DNA of 64,000 nt, from NCBI GenBank assembly GCA_025656675.1, contig JAHXHN010000011.1, forward strand, positions 20,506-84,505, in the 5' to 3' direction. Source of the stretch: Candidatus Thiodiazotropha sp. (ex Codakia rugifera) (GTDB lineage Bacteria > Pseudomonadota > Gammaproteobacteria > Chromatiales > Chromatiaceae). The translations under genes and the position numbers were made by a program. The notes below the pieces were generated by a model, which worked only from the letters and a program-made list of their open reading frames with translations, was not told the origin of the DNA and did not search any database. Shown in pieces: positions 53,903 through 62,848 of the stretch; position 1 is the first letter of the stretch; the number at the start of each line of letters is the position of its first letter.

Positions 53903-54811
53903 ATGGTGTATTTGGAGCGCAGACATAAGGTAACAACAAGCTTCTGCTTGATGGTTATCTTGATCCTGCCGGTCACATTCAATTCTCATTTGCTCAATGC
54001 TGCTGAACTGGAGACACAACGCTATGCGGCGGGAATGCATGAGTCGGTGTGGGACTTTTCCGGTTCTGATATCAGTTGTGAGTTGCGACACGAAATACCT
54101 CAATTTGGTTTAGCGCGCTTTCGACGTATCGCAGGTGACAATCTCCATTTTCTTGTCGATAGCTACCAACCCATACCGGAAAAAGTTGAGACTGTCCTTA
54201 GGGAGGTTTCACCACCATGGGAGCACACTGAACCCGATTCACTCGAGCAAATGGTAGTGATTCACACGGGCATGCGTCCCCTGCAGCTCGATCGGAAGCA
54301 GGCGGGCTGGTTGCTCACTTCTCTGACTAAGGGACAAGTAGGAAGCTTTGATTTTCTCGATTGGAACGATAGTCGTAGACGGGTTCAGGTACAACTGTCA
54401 CCTGTGAATTTTCAAAAAGCCTATCGTGAATTCAAACAGTGTCTTCGGCAATTACCGAATAACGGTTTCACTGATTACCGACATACAGTTGTTCATTTTG
54501 CACTGGATGTCGATGCTCTGGATAAGCAAGCTAAAAAACAGCTGAATCAATTAGCGGCCTACATTACAGCCGATGAAAAGATCAATCGCATCATGATCGA
54601 AGGCCATGCCGATGATCAGGGAGGTAACCGTTACAACAAACGACTGTCGGCGCGGCGAGCTGATCATGTCAATCGATATCTGGTACAAAAGGGTGTCAAG
54701 TCGCTCTTGATGACCCAAAGACACTACGGGGAATCCAGACCTAAGATTGCAAAGCGAACTGAAATGGCCCGAGCTGCAAATCGACGGGTTAAGATCAGCC
54801 TGCAGCGATAA
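53903..54811 (+). CDS. motY: MotY-like flagellar stator-associated protein with OmpA domain
   Basis: The ATG at 53903 gives 302 residues with a signal peptide ending near L-L-N-A-A. An earlier ATG at 53894 is also possible; starts before about 53872 would lie upstream of the expected transcript. The N-terminal domain matches MotY_N: Y-A-A-G-M-H-E-S-V-W-D-F-S-G-S, C-E-L-R-H-E-I-P-Q-F-G, and P-P-W-E. A peptidoglycan-binding OmpA domain follows (about 190-300), with I-E-G-H-A-D-D-Q-G and N-K-R-L-S-A-R-R-A. MotY forms the T ring that anchors stators in sodium- and some proton-driven flagella. A FliA-type promoter lies just upstream. Confidence 0.88.
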   Translation: MVYLERRHKVTTSFCLMVILILPVTFNSHLLNAAELETQRYAAGMHESVWDFSGSDISCELRHEIPQFGLARFRRIAGDNLHFLVDSYQPIPEKVETVLREVSPPWEHTEPDSLEQMVVIHTGMRPLQLDRKQAGWLLTSLTKGQVGSFDFLDWNDSRRRVQVQLSPVNFQKAYREFKQCLRQLPNNGFTDYRHTVVHFALDVDALDKQAKKQLNQLAAYITADEKINRIMIEGHADDQGGNRYNKRLSARRADHVNRYLVQKGVKSLLMTQRHYGESRPKIAKRTEMARAANRRVKISLQR

Positions 54812-54880
54812 AGTGGCCTGTTATTATCCATAACCATCAGTTCATTATAGGGATGTGGTGTTAGCTGATAAGCTCCATTT

Positions 54881-54911
54881 CTTGAGTTTAAAAAAATGCA
54901 CTAAACTCAAG
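54881..54911. repeat. Perfect inverted repeat downstream of motY
   Basis: The 10-base arms CTTGAGTTTA (54881-54890) and TAAACTCAAG (54902-54911) enclose an 11-base A-rich loop, about 70 bases after the motY stop. No T-run follows on the plus strand, so a terminator role is uncertain. Confidence 0.55.
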
Positions 54912-54990
54912 GCACAGCCCGCAGTCAATGGTTGCCTCATTAACAAGGGCTGTAACTCAGGATTGAGTCATTTGCATGCCTCCCTTCGGA

Positions 54991-55087
54991 CGTGACAAGA
55001 AGCTATCATCCACGTTGTTGCATTCCTAGCAAAGGGCACCGCATTCCCTACGGAACACCGCCTAGCGGCTAATAGCTTCTCGTCACG
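54991..55087. repeat. MITE-like inverted repeat pair
   Basis: CGTGACAAGAAGCTAT (54991-55006) and ATAGCTTCTCGTCACG (55072-55087) are 16-base inverted repeats with one mismatch, enclosing 65 bases. No coding sequence lies inside. The structure may be a small nonautonomous element or a degraded insertion. No second copy is visible in this window. Confidence 0.5.
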
Positions 55088-55173
55088 CTAAAATCATAAA
55101 CAATATAGGACACTACACTAGAGTAGGTCATGACTGCTATATGTTTCACTAGCATGATATTCTTGAGCGCACC

Positions 55174-56550
55174 ATGGGAATAGAACCGTCAAAAAAGCCT
55201 GGGCTAGTGTCTTTAACCTGGTTTGAAAAAGTGTGGCAAGGTTTCTGCCGGCTTGTAGTAAAGGTGTTTTACCGCAGGTTTGAAGTTTCGGGTGTCGACA
55301 ATTTACCTGAAAAGCAGGGCATCATATTATGTGCAAATCATGTTAATGCACTTGCTGATGCAGTGGTGTTGCAGGCAGCAACCAGAAAGCCTATTCGCCC
55401 ATTGGCGCGTAGTGGGTTATTTCAGAGCTTTCTACTAAAACCAATCCTACGGCGAATAGGTGCAGTCCCTATTTTTCGCCGTGGTGATCCTGGCGCTGAT
55501 ACTACAAAAAACAAAGATACCTTTTCACTATGCTATGAGCTGCTTGCCAAGGGTGAGACCCTGATTATCTTTCCCGAGGGACAGAGTCATGACATACCCC
55601 AGTTGACGGAGCTGAAAACAGGAGCAGCACGGATGGCTTTGGAAACGATTCAGGCAACGGGATCTGAGCCAGCCGTAATTCCTGTCGGCCTGACATTTCC
55701 GGAAAAGGGTCAATTTCGCAGTGCTGTTCTGGTTCAGTTCGGTAAACCGCTCAATCTGATTTTTTCCGAAAAGAACACACAAGAACAGAATGTTATTGAG
55801 TTAACTGGACGAATTCGTGCCGGTCTGGAAAATATCACTTTAAATGCCGAAAGTTGGGAAGAGATTAACCTGGTTGCCAGAGTTGAAAATTTCTTCGCAT
55901 TTCGTCATGGAAAATATCATCACCGTAATCTCCAGCAACGTTTCCGCACTCAGCAGCGTCTCATCGATGCGCAGCGATTACTCAGGAATTACGAGCCCGA
56001 TAGAGTACGGGCATTGATTATCCAGCTAAAGCAGTTCGAGAAAATCTGTCAGCATTGTGGAGTGAAGGATTATCAACTCTCGATTGATTACAAGCCCACA
56101 TTAATCGGGCTCTACTTACTGCGAATGATCTGGATGCTGCTGGTTGTTTTTCCTGTTGCCTTGTGGGGCATTGTTAATAGTTATATTCCCTATCAATTGG
56201 CAAAACGTTTCTCAAGTCATTTCGCCAAGGGAACCAATCAGCATGACACGACCAAAATGATTATGGGGCTGATATTTTTTACACTCATCTGGGGCCTACA
56301 GATCTTTCTGATTTTTCATTACTTCGGTTGGATGTGGATGCTGTTGTATAGCGCGACACTCATTGTTAGTTCAGCTGTTGCTTTGCTGGCACGTGGCGAA
56401 AAGCAGCGAATTCAGGAGAACATCAGGGTGTTTCTGCTTTTTCTGCGTAAGCGCGATCTGAAGGCCTATCTTCGCCATAAACGTCAGGAACTGGAAAAGG
56501 AGTTGGCCAGAATGGTCCGAATTGCCAATCGATTGTCTGATCGAAGATGA
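55174..56550 (+). CDS. PlsC-family acyltransferase with C-terminal membrane part
   Basis: The 458-residue protein has an N-terminal glycerolphosphate-acyltransferase domain: the catalytic N-H-V-N-A-L-A-D near residues 57-64, R-R-I-G-A-V-P-I-F-R-R, and the F-P-E-G-Q-S-H-D-I-P-Q-L motif. The last 150 residues include membrane helices (about 310-335 and 365-410), which is longer than a typical PlsC. The catalytic block is H-x5-D rather than H-x4-D, as seen in the Gat1/Gat2-like subgroup. It overlaps the lipase-like gene downstream by 4 bases. It probably acylates a lysophospholipid or glycerol phosphate; the exact substrate is unknown. Confidence 0.85.
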   Translation: MGIEPSKKPGLVSLTWFEKVWQGFCRLVVKVFYRRFEVSGVDNLPEKQGIILCANHVNALADAVVLQAATRKPIRPLARSGLFQSFLLKPILRRIGAVPIFRRGDPGADTTKNKDTFSLCYELLAKGETLIIFPEGQSHDIPQLTELKTGAARMALETIQATGSEPAVIPVGLTFPEKGQFRSAVLVQFGKPLNLIFSEKNTQEQNVIELTGRIRAGLENITLNAESWEEINLVARVENFFAFRHGKYHHRNLQQRFRTQQRLIDAQRLLRNYEPDRVRALIIQLKQFEKICQHCGVKDYQLSIDYKPTLIGLYLLRMIWMLLVVFPVALWGIVNSYIPYQLAKRFSSHFAKGTNQHDTTKMIMGLIFFTLIWGLQIFLIFHYFGWMWMLLYSATLIVSSAVALLARGEKQRIQENIRVFLLFLRKRDLKAYLRHKRQELEKELARMVRIANRLSDRR

Positions 56551-57251
56551 AACAGCTTTTTCTTTATCTACTGTTATCGCTGTATCTATCTGTCGCTCTG
56601 GGTTCTCAGAGTGAATGCGCTATTCTCTTGCATGGTATGGGTCGCACTTCCCTCTCATTGGGGCTGATCGAAGAGGCTCTGGAAGAGCAGGGTTATCGTG
56701 TGTGGAATGAGAGCTATCCCAGTCTGACCCAAAGTGTTGATGAACTGACTGAACCGGCGATTGAATCAGGCTTGGCGTTCTGCAACAGCCAACAGAGTGA
56801 GAAAATCCATTTTGTCACCCACTCTCTAGGTGGCATCCTCGTAAGATATTATTTACAGGATCACCTGATAGCCAAACTGGGCAGGATTGTGATGTTGGCC
56901 CCGCCCAATCAAGGCAGCGAAATCACCGATGAGATGAAAGATGGCTTTTTCTATAAGGCGATTCTGGGTCCGGCAGGTCAGGTCCTGGGCACGGACGGCG
57001 ACAGTCTGCCCAACAAGCTCAAACCCATTGACGGTGAAATTGGCATTATTGCTGGAGAGAAAGAGGGCGCATCCTGGTTTCTACCTGAGATTCCCGGTGA
57101 AGACGATGGCAAGGTTGCAGTTGAGCGCACCAAGCTACCGGAAATGAAAGATTTCCTTCTGGTTAAGGCTGACCATATGTTTATCATGCGAGACGAAGAA
57201 GTTATTCGACAGGTGGTGTTTTTCTTACGAAATGGGGTGTTTGATAACTAG
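56547..57251 (+). CDS. Secreted alpha/beta hydrolase (lipase-like)
   Basis: The 234-residue protein starts with ATG 56547 overlapping the acyltransferase stop (ATGA). A signal peptide (about residues 1-19) leads into an alpha/beta hydrolase fold: L-L-H-G-M-G-R-T near 27-34, the nucleophile elbow T-H-S-L-G-G near 92-97, and A-D-H-M-F-I-M near the end as the catalytic histidine. PGAP1-like or lipase-type enzymes have this layout. Coupling to an acyltransferase suggests a lipid remodelling pair, one removing and one adding acyl chains. Confidence 0.86.
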   Translation: MKQLFLYLLLSLYLSVALGSQSECAILLHGMGRTSLSLGLIEEALEEQGYRVWNESYPSLTQSVDELTEPAIESGLAFCNSQQSEKIHFVTHSLGGILVRYYLQDHLIAKLGRIVMLAPPNQGSEITDEMKDGFFYKAILGPAGQVLGTDGDSLPNKLKPIDGEIGIIAGEKEGASWFLPEIPGEDDGKVAVERTKLPEMKDFLLVKADHMFIMRDEEVIRQVVFFLRNGVFDN

Positions 57252-57351
57252 TGCATTAAAAGACTACAGCAATATAGTCATCTATATCTGTCCAACAAAA
57301 AAATGTAACTAAAACAGACTATTATTTTGCAATTTGATGAGTCATCAATAT

Positions 57352-57378
57352 TAAAGGAATGCGATGCCTGACCGATAA
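57352..57378 (+). promoter_or_regulatory. FliA-like promoter upstream of the haem-type GGDEF-EAL gene
   Basis: TAAAGGAA (57352-57359) and ACCGATAA (57371-57378) are separated by exactly 11 bases. The -35 matches the first five bases of the sigma-28 consensus and the -10 matches seven of eight. It lies 163 bases before the ATG at 57541, leaving a long leader of about 155 bases. Confidence 0.6.
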
Positions 57379-57540
57379 CACTACTGGATTAGTAAAATGA
57401 TTAACCGTACTAATCTGTATCTGTAATTGATTACTCCCCTGAATGAATATCTCTTGAATGCAAGTCTTACTGTCTGAATGGTAGCTAAGCATTACAAATG
57501 AAGGTTTTAAATAATGGATTATATCCTCAAAGTGTAGAGT

Positions 57541-60087
57541 ATGAACTTAAAGTCTAAGCTTCTACTCTCTTTTAGTTTGGTTCTGATTACTATTTTCTCG
57601 GTAGTGGAATTCTTCGGTTATCATCAGACGCGCAGTCAGATGCTTGCAGAACTACGCTTGGATGCATTGAAAATCCGGGATGTCCTGGTGGCAGTACGTG
57701 AGGTCTATCAGTACCAATTTCTCGATAGTGGTCTACCGCTAACCAAGAAAACTGTCGGTTTTTTACCTGCGCATTCTATGAACAGGATTTCAAAAAAATT
57801 CCAGGATATCAATAAAAGCGGGTTAGTCTTCAATAATGTCTCTGACCGTCCTAGAAATCCAGAAAATCAGGCCGATGAGGTTGAACTGCAGGCAATGGCT
57901 TATTTTCGTGGAAATCCCAAAGAAAAAGAACGTATGGTTGTTTTCACGAATGATCAAGGTCTTGCACATTACCATTTCTCAGCCCCATTGTGGATTGAGG
58001 AACGATGCTTAAAATGCCATGGAGATAGTGACGATGCTCCTGAGACTATTCGCAACACCTACAATACGGCATTTAACTATAAGCTGGGTGAATTACGTGG
58101 ATTATTGAGTATTAAATTGCCCACCTATTATATCGAGGAAAAGGTGTTGTCTCAGCGTCTCAACGAGATCTGGGGACGTTTGGCCGCTTTTGCAATCACA
58201 TTCTTCTTTGGTGCATGGTTGTTGCATCGATTGATAATAAGGAGACTTGCTTTACTACACTCTGCAGCTGGTGAAATTGCAAAAGGCGACTATACCGAGC
58301 GGTTACCTGTTCAAGGCGGTGATGAATTATGTAACCTTGCCGAAGCCTTTAATAACATGTCAGACCAACGGTATCGGGCAGAATTGTTACAGATGGAGAG
58401 TGAAAAACAGGTACTTGATTTACTCAATTCTACTGCTGAAGCGATTTACGGTTTAGATCTGAATGGGAATTGTACTTTCGCCAATCCTGCCTGTGTACGG
58501 ATGCTGGGTTACCAAAGTTCTGAGGAGTTGGTCGGTCTTAACATGCATGAACTGACACATCATACTCGACCCGATGGTTCACCCTATTCTGAGAAAGACT
58601 GCCCTATTCAAAATGCATTTGTATCGGGTACAGGCTCCCATGCCGATCATGAGGTGCTTTGGAGAGCCGATGGTGAATGTTTTCCAGTAGAGTACTGGTC
58701 TTACCCGATCCGACGAGACAATCGGATAATGGGCGCCGTAGTTACCTTTCTGGATATTACCGAACGCAAGCAACAAGAGGAGCAGATCCTGCGCCAAGCG
58801 CATTTTGATGCACTCACTAATCTACCCAACCGTTTTCTAACGATCGACCGCCTGTCACAACTACTACTCGAAGCAAAACGTGACCATGAGCATGTCGCTG
58901 TACTGTTTCTTGATTTGGATGATTTTAAGAAGGTTAATGACACACTGGGGCATAATATTGGTGACAAACTTTTAGTCGAAGCAGCACTGCGTCTACGTAA
59001 TTTGGTGCGAAGTGGTGATACGGTTGGGCGACTTGGAGGGGATGAGTTTATCGTACTGCTTGGTGCACTGCAGTGTATAACCGATATACGTCCTGTTGTG
59101 GAAAACCTGCTCAAGGGATTTAGGGATGCATTCATCATTGATGGTAGGGAGCTGGTACTCACCATGAGTGCCGGTATCGCCGTTTATCCGGATGATGGCG
59201 AAGGCCCATCAGAACTACTACGGAAAGCTGACTCCGCCATGTATCACTCCAAAGATCAAGGACGCAACACTTATTCCTTCTTCACTGATGCGATGAACCA
59301 GGAAGTTTCACGACGAGTTGCCTTGGAAGAACAGATGCTCGGTGCTCTTGATCGTGGTGAATTTCGACTCTGCTATCAACCCATAGTGGCTGTTGAAAGT
59401 CGAATGATTGTAGGCTTTGAGGCCCTTCTCCGATGGTACAACCCGAGCCTGGGTGAGGTATCACCTGAGGAGTTCATTATCATTGCAGAACAAAATGGAC
59501 TAATTCTACCCATTGGTGACTATGTATTAACTGAGGCGCTCCAAATGTTGGCCAAATGGCAACATTATATGGATGAGACATTTTCAATGGCCATCAATCT
59601 GTCACCACGTCAGTTTCGTGATCCAAATCTCGTGACATTCATTAAAGATGCCATATGTGAATCTGGAGTCTCATACGAATCACTCAGATTGGAAATCACT
59701 GAAGGCGTGCTGATGAGTGGACAGGCCTATATAAACGATGCTTTAAACGAATTGGATAACCTAGGGATTGGCATGGCTATGGATGACTTCGGTACAGGTT
59801 ATTCATCACTCAGCTACCTACGTAGATTTCCTTTCAACACCCTGAAGGTTGACCGCAGTTTTATTAATGATTTAACTGTAGATACAGCTGATAGGGAGCT
59901 TGTCAGTGCAACCATCGCTATGGCTCATAGTCTTGGATTGATGGTAATTGCTGAAGGTGTCGAGACTGAGGAGCAGCTAGCGCTTTTAGGGATAGATGAA
60001 TGTGATTATGCTCAAGGGTATCTTTTCAGCAAACCAGTAACTCCCGATAAAATGCTAGAGATATTGGAAACGCAGAAATCCTTATAA
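57541..60087 (+). CDS. Haem c-type sensor GGDEF-EAL protein (DUF3365/Tll0287-like)
   Basis: The 848-residue protein is membrane-bound, with a first helix at about 7-25, a periplasmic DUF3365/Tll0287-like domain (about 30-205) containing C-L-K-C-H (156-160), a second helix near 212-232 and HAMP. A PAS domain (about 290-410), GGDEF and EAL follow. G-G-D-E-F is intact at 499-503 with an R-S-G-D inhibitory site five residues before it; EAL is intact at 627-629 with N-L-S-P-R-Q, E-I-T-E-G, D-D-F-G-T-G-Y and A-E-G-V-E-T. It therefore looks able to sense a haem-linked redox or gas signal and to change c-di-GMP levels. A FliA-like promoter lies upstream. Haem binding is inferred from the motif. Confidence 0.92.
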   Translation: MNLKSKLLLSFSLVLITIFSVVEFFGYHQTRSQMLAELRLDALKIRDVLVAVREVYQYQFLDSGLPLTKKTVGFLPAHSMNRISKKFQDINKSGLVFNNVSDRPRNPENQADEVELQAMAYFRGNPKEKERMVVFTNDQGLAHYHFSAPLWIEERCLKCHGDSDDAPETIRNTYNTAFNYKLGELRGLLSIKLPTYYIEEKVLSQRLNEIWGRLAAFAITFFFGAWLLHRLIIRRLALLHSAAGEIAKGDYTERLPVQGGDELCNLAEAFNNMSDQRYRAELLQMESEKQVLDLLNSTAEAIYGLDLNGNCTFANPACVRMLGYQSSEELVGLNMHELTHHTRPDGSPYSEKDCPIQNAFVSGTGSHADHEVLWRADGECFPVEYWSYPIRRDNRIMGAVVTFLDITERKQQEEQILRQAHFDALTNLPNRFLTIDRLSQLLLEAKRDHEHVAVLFLDLDDFKKVNDTLGHNIGDKLLVEAALRLRNLVRSGDTVGRLGGDEFIVLLGALQCITDIRPVVENLLKGFRDAFIIDGRELVLTMSAGIAVYPDDGEGPSELLRKADSAMYHSKDQGRNTYSFFTDAMNQEVSRRVALEEQMLGALDRGEFRLCYQPIVAVESRMIVGFEALLRWYNPSLGEVSPEEFIIIAEQNGLILPIGDYVLTEALQMLAKWQHYMDETFSMAINLSPRQFRDPNLVTFIKDAICESGVSYESLRLEITEGVLMSGQAYINDALNELDNLGIGMAMDDFGTGYSSLSYLRRFPFNTLKVDRSFINDLTVDTADRELVSATIAMAHSLGLMVIAEGVETEEQLALLGIDECDYAQGYLFSKPVTPDKMLEILETQKSL

Positions 60088-60511
60088 CTCATGCCTGAGA
60101 GAGATAAGGGGAGGTCGTCACTTGTCGAATTTTAGCATTCAGGACAACAAGAGAACTCATCAATAGTGGCAGGCGTGCGTTACCTAGCATCCGGACATGC
60201 TGTCCAATATCGATAACACATGCATGCTTAAACAGAAAACCAGGCAATATCAGTTTTTATGTAAGTGATTGTATTTGTTGGTGGGCGCAACAGGGATCGA
60301 ACCTGTGACCTCTGCAATGTGACTGCAAATCAACCCCATTTTCTCTTGCTTACACACGCTTACCTGGACTTACTATCTTATTGTTTAATATCTTTTTATC
60401 CTTTACTATTAATTGCAGGGGTCAAGCTAATTCTTACCCTTTTTTACTCTCTCCTGCTTACATGGTGCTTACACAGCCGTTCTGTGTCAGCAATTTTAAG
60501 GGTGACAAGGT
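60088..60511. other. Intergenic region with the element's left boundary
   Basis: No gene is supported in these 424 bases. The tRNA 3' fragment (60279-60328) marks the probable left end of an integrated element. To its left lies chromosomal intergenic DNA with a GGACA/TGTCC inverted repeat (60193-60205). To its right lies an AT-rich leader of the integrase gene. Confidence 0.6.
60279..60328 (-). other. tRNA 3' fragment; candidate left attachment site (attL) of the integrated element
   Basis: Read on the minus strand this is the 3' half of a tRNA. The anticodon arm is TTGCA-GTCACAT-TGCAG (anticodon would be CAC, Val), the variable loop is AGGTC, the T arm has a 5-bp stem ACAGG/CCTGT around TTCGATC, then comes the acceptor strand TGCGCCC, the discriminator A and an encoded CCA. 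No D arm or 5' acceptor strand follows, so it is not a complete tRNA. Integrases commonly recombine into the 3' end of a tRNA gene, leaving such a copy at one junction. The intact gene should lie at the other end of the element, beyond this window. The anticodon identity is tentative. Confidence 0.75.
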
Positions 60512-61777
60512 ATGGAAAAAATCACCAAAACAATGGTTGATAGAGCGGATCCAGAAGAGGTTCGATACTTTATATGGGACGTGGAGATCAAGGGATTTGG
60601 ATTGCTGGTCCTCCCGTCTGGTGTGAAGTCTTTTCTCTACCAGTACAGGAATAGTGCAGGGAGAACCCGCCGGACCACGATCGGCAAATACAGCGCGACA
60701 ATGACCGCCGACTTGGCACGAAAGCAGGCCAAGAAATTGCGCCGGGCTGTTGAGGATGGCCGAGACCCCCTAGAGGAGAAAAAAGCCAATAAGGAAGCCC
60801 TCACAGTTACCGAATTACTTGAAAAGTATCTGGAGTCCGCCAGGTTTGCTGAAAAAGCTGATTCAACCCAATCAATCGACAGAGGACGGATAAACCGTCA
60901 CTTGATCCCGACCCTCGGTAAGAAGATTGCGAAAAAACTAACAACTGAGCATGTGCGCAGAGCGTTTGCCTCGATCAGGGATGGCAAGACCGCTTGTGAT
61001 GTAAAAACAAAATCTAGGGGTAGAGCCAGGGTAAAAGGTGGTGAGGGTACTGCTAGGATGGCAATACGGGTACTTTGCTCTATCCTAAATTGGGCCATTG
61101 ATGAGGGGTATCTCTCCTCGAACCCCGCAACTGGTGTGAAAATCGGTTCTGATGGGATCAGGGAGACGATTCTAGAGTCCACTGAGCAATACAAATCCCT
61201 TTTTCAGACCTTGGATACGATGGAGATTGAAAGGCGGCTAAGGTCAGCCGTTGCTGATGCAATACGGGTTATAGCTTTAACCGGTGCCAGGCGGAATGAG
61301 ATCGCGTCTCTTCGTTGGTCACATGTAGACCTCAAAGCCGGTGTTATCACTCTGCCCCCAAATGCGCACAAAACTGGCCGCTCAACAGGGAAGAGTAGGG
61401 TCATAGGACTACCCGCAGCGGCACAGGCAATCATTGCTAATCAGAAAGGCAGTGAACCTGATGATTTCGTTTTCCCCCCAGCGCGTGGAAATGGGCCAAT
61501 CAATCTCTCAAAACCATGGCGCACTATCAGGGTAGAAGCGAATCTGCCCGAGGGCATTGGACTCCATGGGCTGAGACATTCACTCGCCAGTCATATGGCG
61601 ATGCAAGGAGCTCAAGCAGCCGAGATCATGACTGCCTTAGGGCATCACCAGCTGTCAACCGCTCAACGGTATGTCCATTGGGCGCAAGACGAAAGGTCTC
61701 AACTCGCAGAGAAAGCCGCCTCACACATCAGCGCAGCACTAGACGACAAAAAGAAAGCGAATGTTGAGGTGTTATAA
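60512..61777 (+). CDS. int: Tyrosine-type site-specific integrase (DUF4102 arm)
   Basis: The 421-residue protein has a DUF4102-like arm-binding domain (about 1-95), a SAM-like core-binding domain and a catalytic domain. Catalytic residues are visible: Arg in G-A-R-R-N-E-I, H-x-x-R in H-G-L-R-H-S, His in G-H-H-Q-L-S-T and the nucleophile Tyr in Q-R-Y-V-H-W. This is the P4-type integrase found on tRNA-targeting islands and satellites. The ATG follows AAGGT. Its stop overlaps the next gene (TAATG). With the tRNA fragment upstream it marks an integrated element extending to the right. Confidence 0.95.
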   Translation: MEKITKTMVDRADPEEVRYFIWDVEIKGFGLLVLPSGVKSFLYQYRNSAGRTRRTTIGKYSATMTADLARKQAKKLRRAVEDGRDPLEEKKANKEALTVTELLEKYLESARFAEKADSTQSIDRGRINRHLIPTLGKKIAKKLTTEHVRRAFASIRDGKTACDVKTKSRGRARVKGGEGTARMAIRVLCSILNWAIDEGYLSSNPATGVKIGSDGIRETILESTEQYKSLFQTLDTMEIERRLRSAVADAIRVIALTGARRNEIASLRWSHVDLKAGVITLPPNAHKTGRSTGKSRVIGLPAAAQAIIANQKGSEPDDFVFPPARGNGPINLSKPWRTIRVEANLPEGIGLHGLRHSLASHMAMQGAQAAEIMTALGHHQLSTAQRYVHWAQDERSQLAEKAASHISAALDDKKKANVEVL

Positions 61778-62463
61778 TGGGGTACGTTATTCCAGAATCG
61801 AAATCATTCACACTAGCGGTTGAATTCACAAGTCACGATCTTTCAGTGTTGGAAAGCATTGGCACAGGTGCTAATCAATCAACGGCGAGCTTTGTTAAAA
61901 GTCTTGCCTGTGTTGCAGCGAATTTAAAAGCCTCAACTAAAGACAGAGACGATCAAAAAACGAGAAATATCACTATCAGGGCAGTTCAAGATGCAGTAAA
62001 CATTCTTGAGCAAGCAAAACTGGGGTTATATGAAAATGAGTACCCAGGATTGCTTATAGAGGATCTATCAAGATGGGCTAAATCACTGCAACAGGTATCA
62101 TTTAAAAGAACAACCACTGACAACAAACGATTGTTAACCCCTCCAGAAGATAGCGCGCTTGGCGCTATAAAATATCTTTTATTAGGCAATGGATTGGACA
62201 TAAATACTAATTCTGAAAAAGCAATGATAGATACCTTTCTCACGGTGGCAGAAATAGTATTCCAGGCATCTGGCAATCTAACGAACATAAGTGCACTTGC
62301 GCGGCGATACAACCGAAACATTAGAAATAAAGACCCTGGGCATGTGTATGAAGACGCAGGCTACCTTGCTCAACCTTCCTACGAGCATATGTATGTAAAT
62401 ATAGAGTGGAAATACTCTGAGGGCGACTGCTTAAAAGCAGTATTCTCATTTTGGCCCCATTAG
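61777..62463 (+). CDS. Hypothetical protein on the integrated element
   Basis: The 228-residue product begins at an ATG overlapping the integrase stop codon by one base, so it is translated with the integrase. It is mostly helical and soluble without a signal peptide or known motif. The codon use is more AT-rich than in the integrase gene. I do not recognise it. Position right after the integrase is often used by regulators or accessory genes, but nothing in the sequence shows a function. Confidence 0.6.
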   Translation: MGYVIPESKSFTLAVEFTSHDLSVLESIGTGANQSTASFVKSLACVAANLKASTKDRDDQKTRNITIRAVQDAVNILEQAKLGLYENEYPGLLIEDLSRWAKSLQQVSFKRTTTDNKRLLTPPEDSALGAIKYLLLGNGLDINTNSEKAMIDTFLTVAEIVFQASGNLTNISALARRYNRNIRNKDPGHVYEDAGYLAQPSYEHMYVNIEWKYSEGDCLKAVFSFWPH

Positions 62464-62592
62464 AATTGAAGCCTCATTACAGTTTTTTAGTCAAGACAAG
62501 ATCGCTAATAATTTAATCTGATCTTGTCTTAGACTGTCTATTTCATCGACATTACATTTACCCTCACAGTAACTACACAGAGGGTAAGCACC

Positions 62593-62805
62593 ATGAAGAG
62601 TTATCTAACTCGTGATGAAGCTTCTGAATATTTGAAGCAGCACGGTCTCACAGTATCTCCTAATACACTTCAGAAATACGCCACAGTCGGTGGTGGACCT
62701 GATTATCAGATTTTTGGAAATAAGGCCGTCTATACCACGGTCTCTCTAGATCGCTGGGTTGAAGAAAAACTTTGCCCTCCACGTTCTGCAGCGAATTGCA
62801 GCTAG
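62593..62805 (+). CDS. AlpA-like helix-turn-helix regulator / excisionase
   Basis: The 70-residue protein has a winged HTH_17/AlpA look: L-T-R-D-E-A-S-E-Y-L near the start, an S-P-N-T-L-Q-K-Y-A turn-recognition helix, and G-N-K-A-V-Y-T-T-V-S-L-D-R-W-V-E-E near the end. Such proteins regulate or assist excision of P4-like elements and are usually encoded near the integrase. The 129-base gap upstream could hold its promoter. Confidence 0.78.
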   Translation: MKSYLTRDEASEYLKQHGLTVSPNTLQKYATVGGGPDYQIFGNKAVYTTVSLDRWVEEKLCPPRSAANCS

Positions 62806-62848
62806 TGATTACTGCACATAACAAAGTTGAAGCATAAGGAGGTCAATG

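Larger units (their letters stand above)
54812..55173. other. Intergenic region with two inverted-repeat structures
   Basis: No gene is seen in 362 bases. It holds the IR CTTGAGTTTA/TAAACTCAAG (54881-54911) and a longer pair at 54991-55006 / 55072-55087, both described separately. A repeat-like CAAGGGCACC/GCATTCC block near 55030-55060 also appears, but no second copy was found in this window. Confidence 0.5.

Noticed and set aside
54881..54911. Strong terminator for motY.
   Set aside because: The arms are perfect but AT-rich and no T-run follows; kept only as an inverted repeat.
60279..60328. A complete tRNA gene.
   Set aside because: Only the anticodon arm, T arm and 3' acceptor strand are present; the D arm and 5' strand are missing.
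60265..60540. Open frame across the tRNA fragment.
   Set aside because: Its start reads through the tRNA 3' end (G-R-N-R-D-R-T-C-D-L type translation), which is a well-known false gene.
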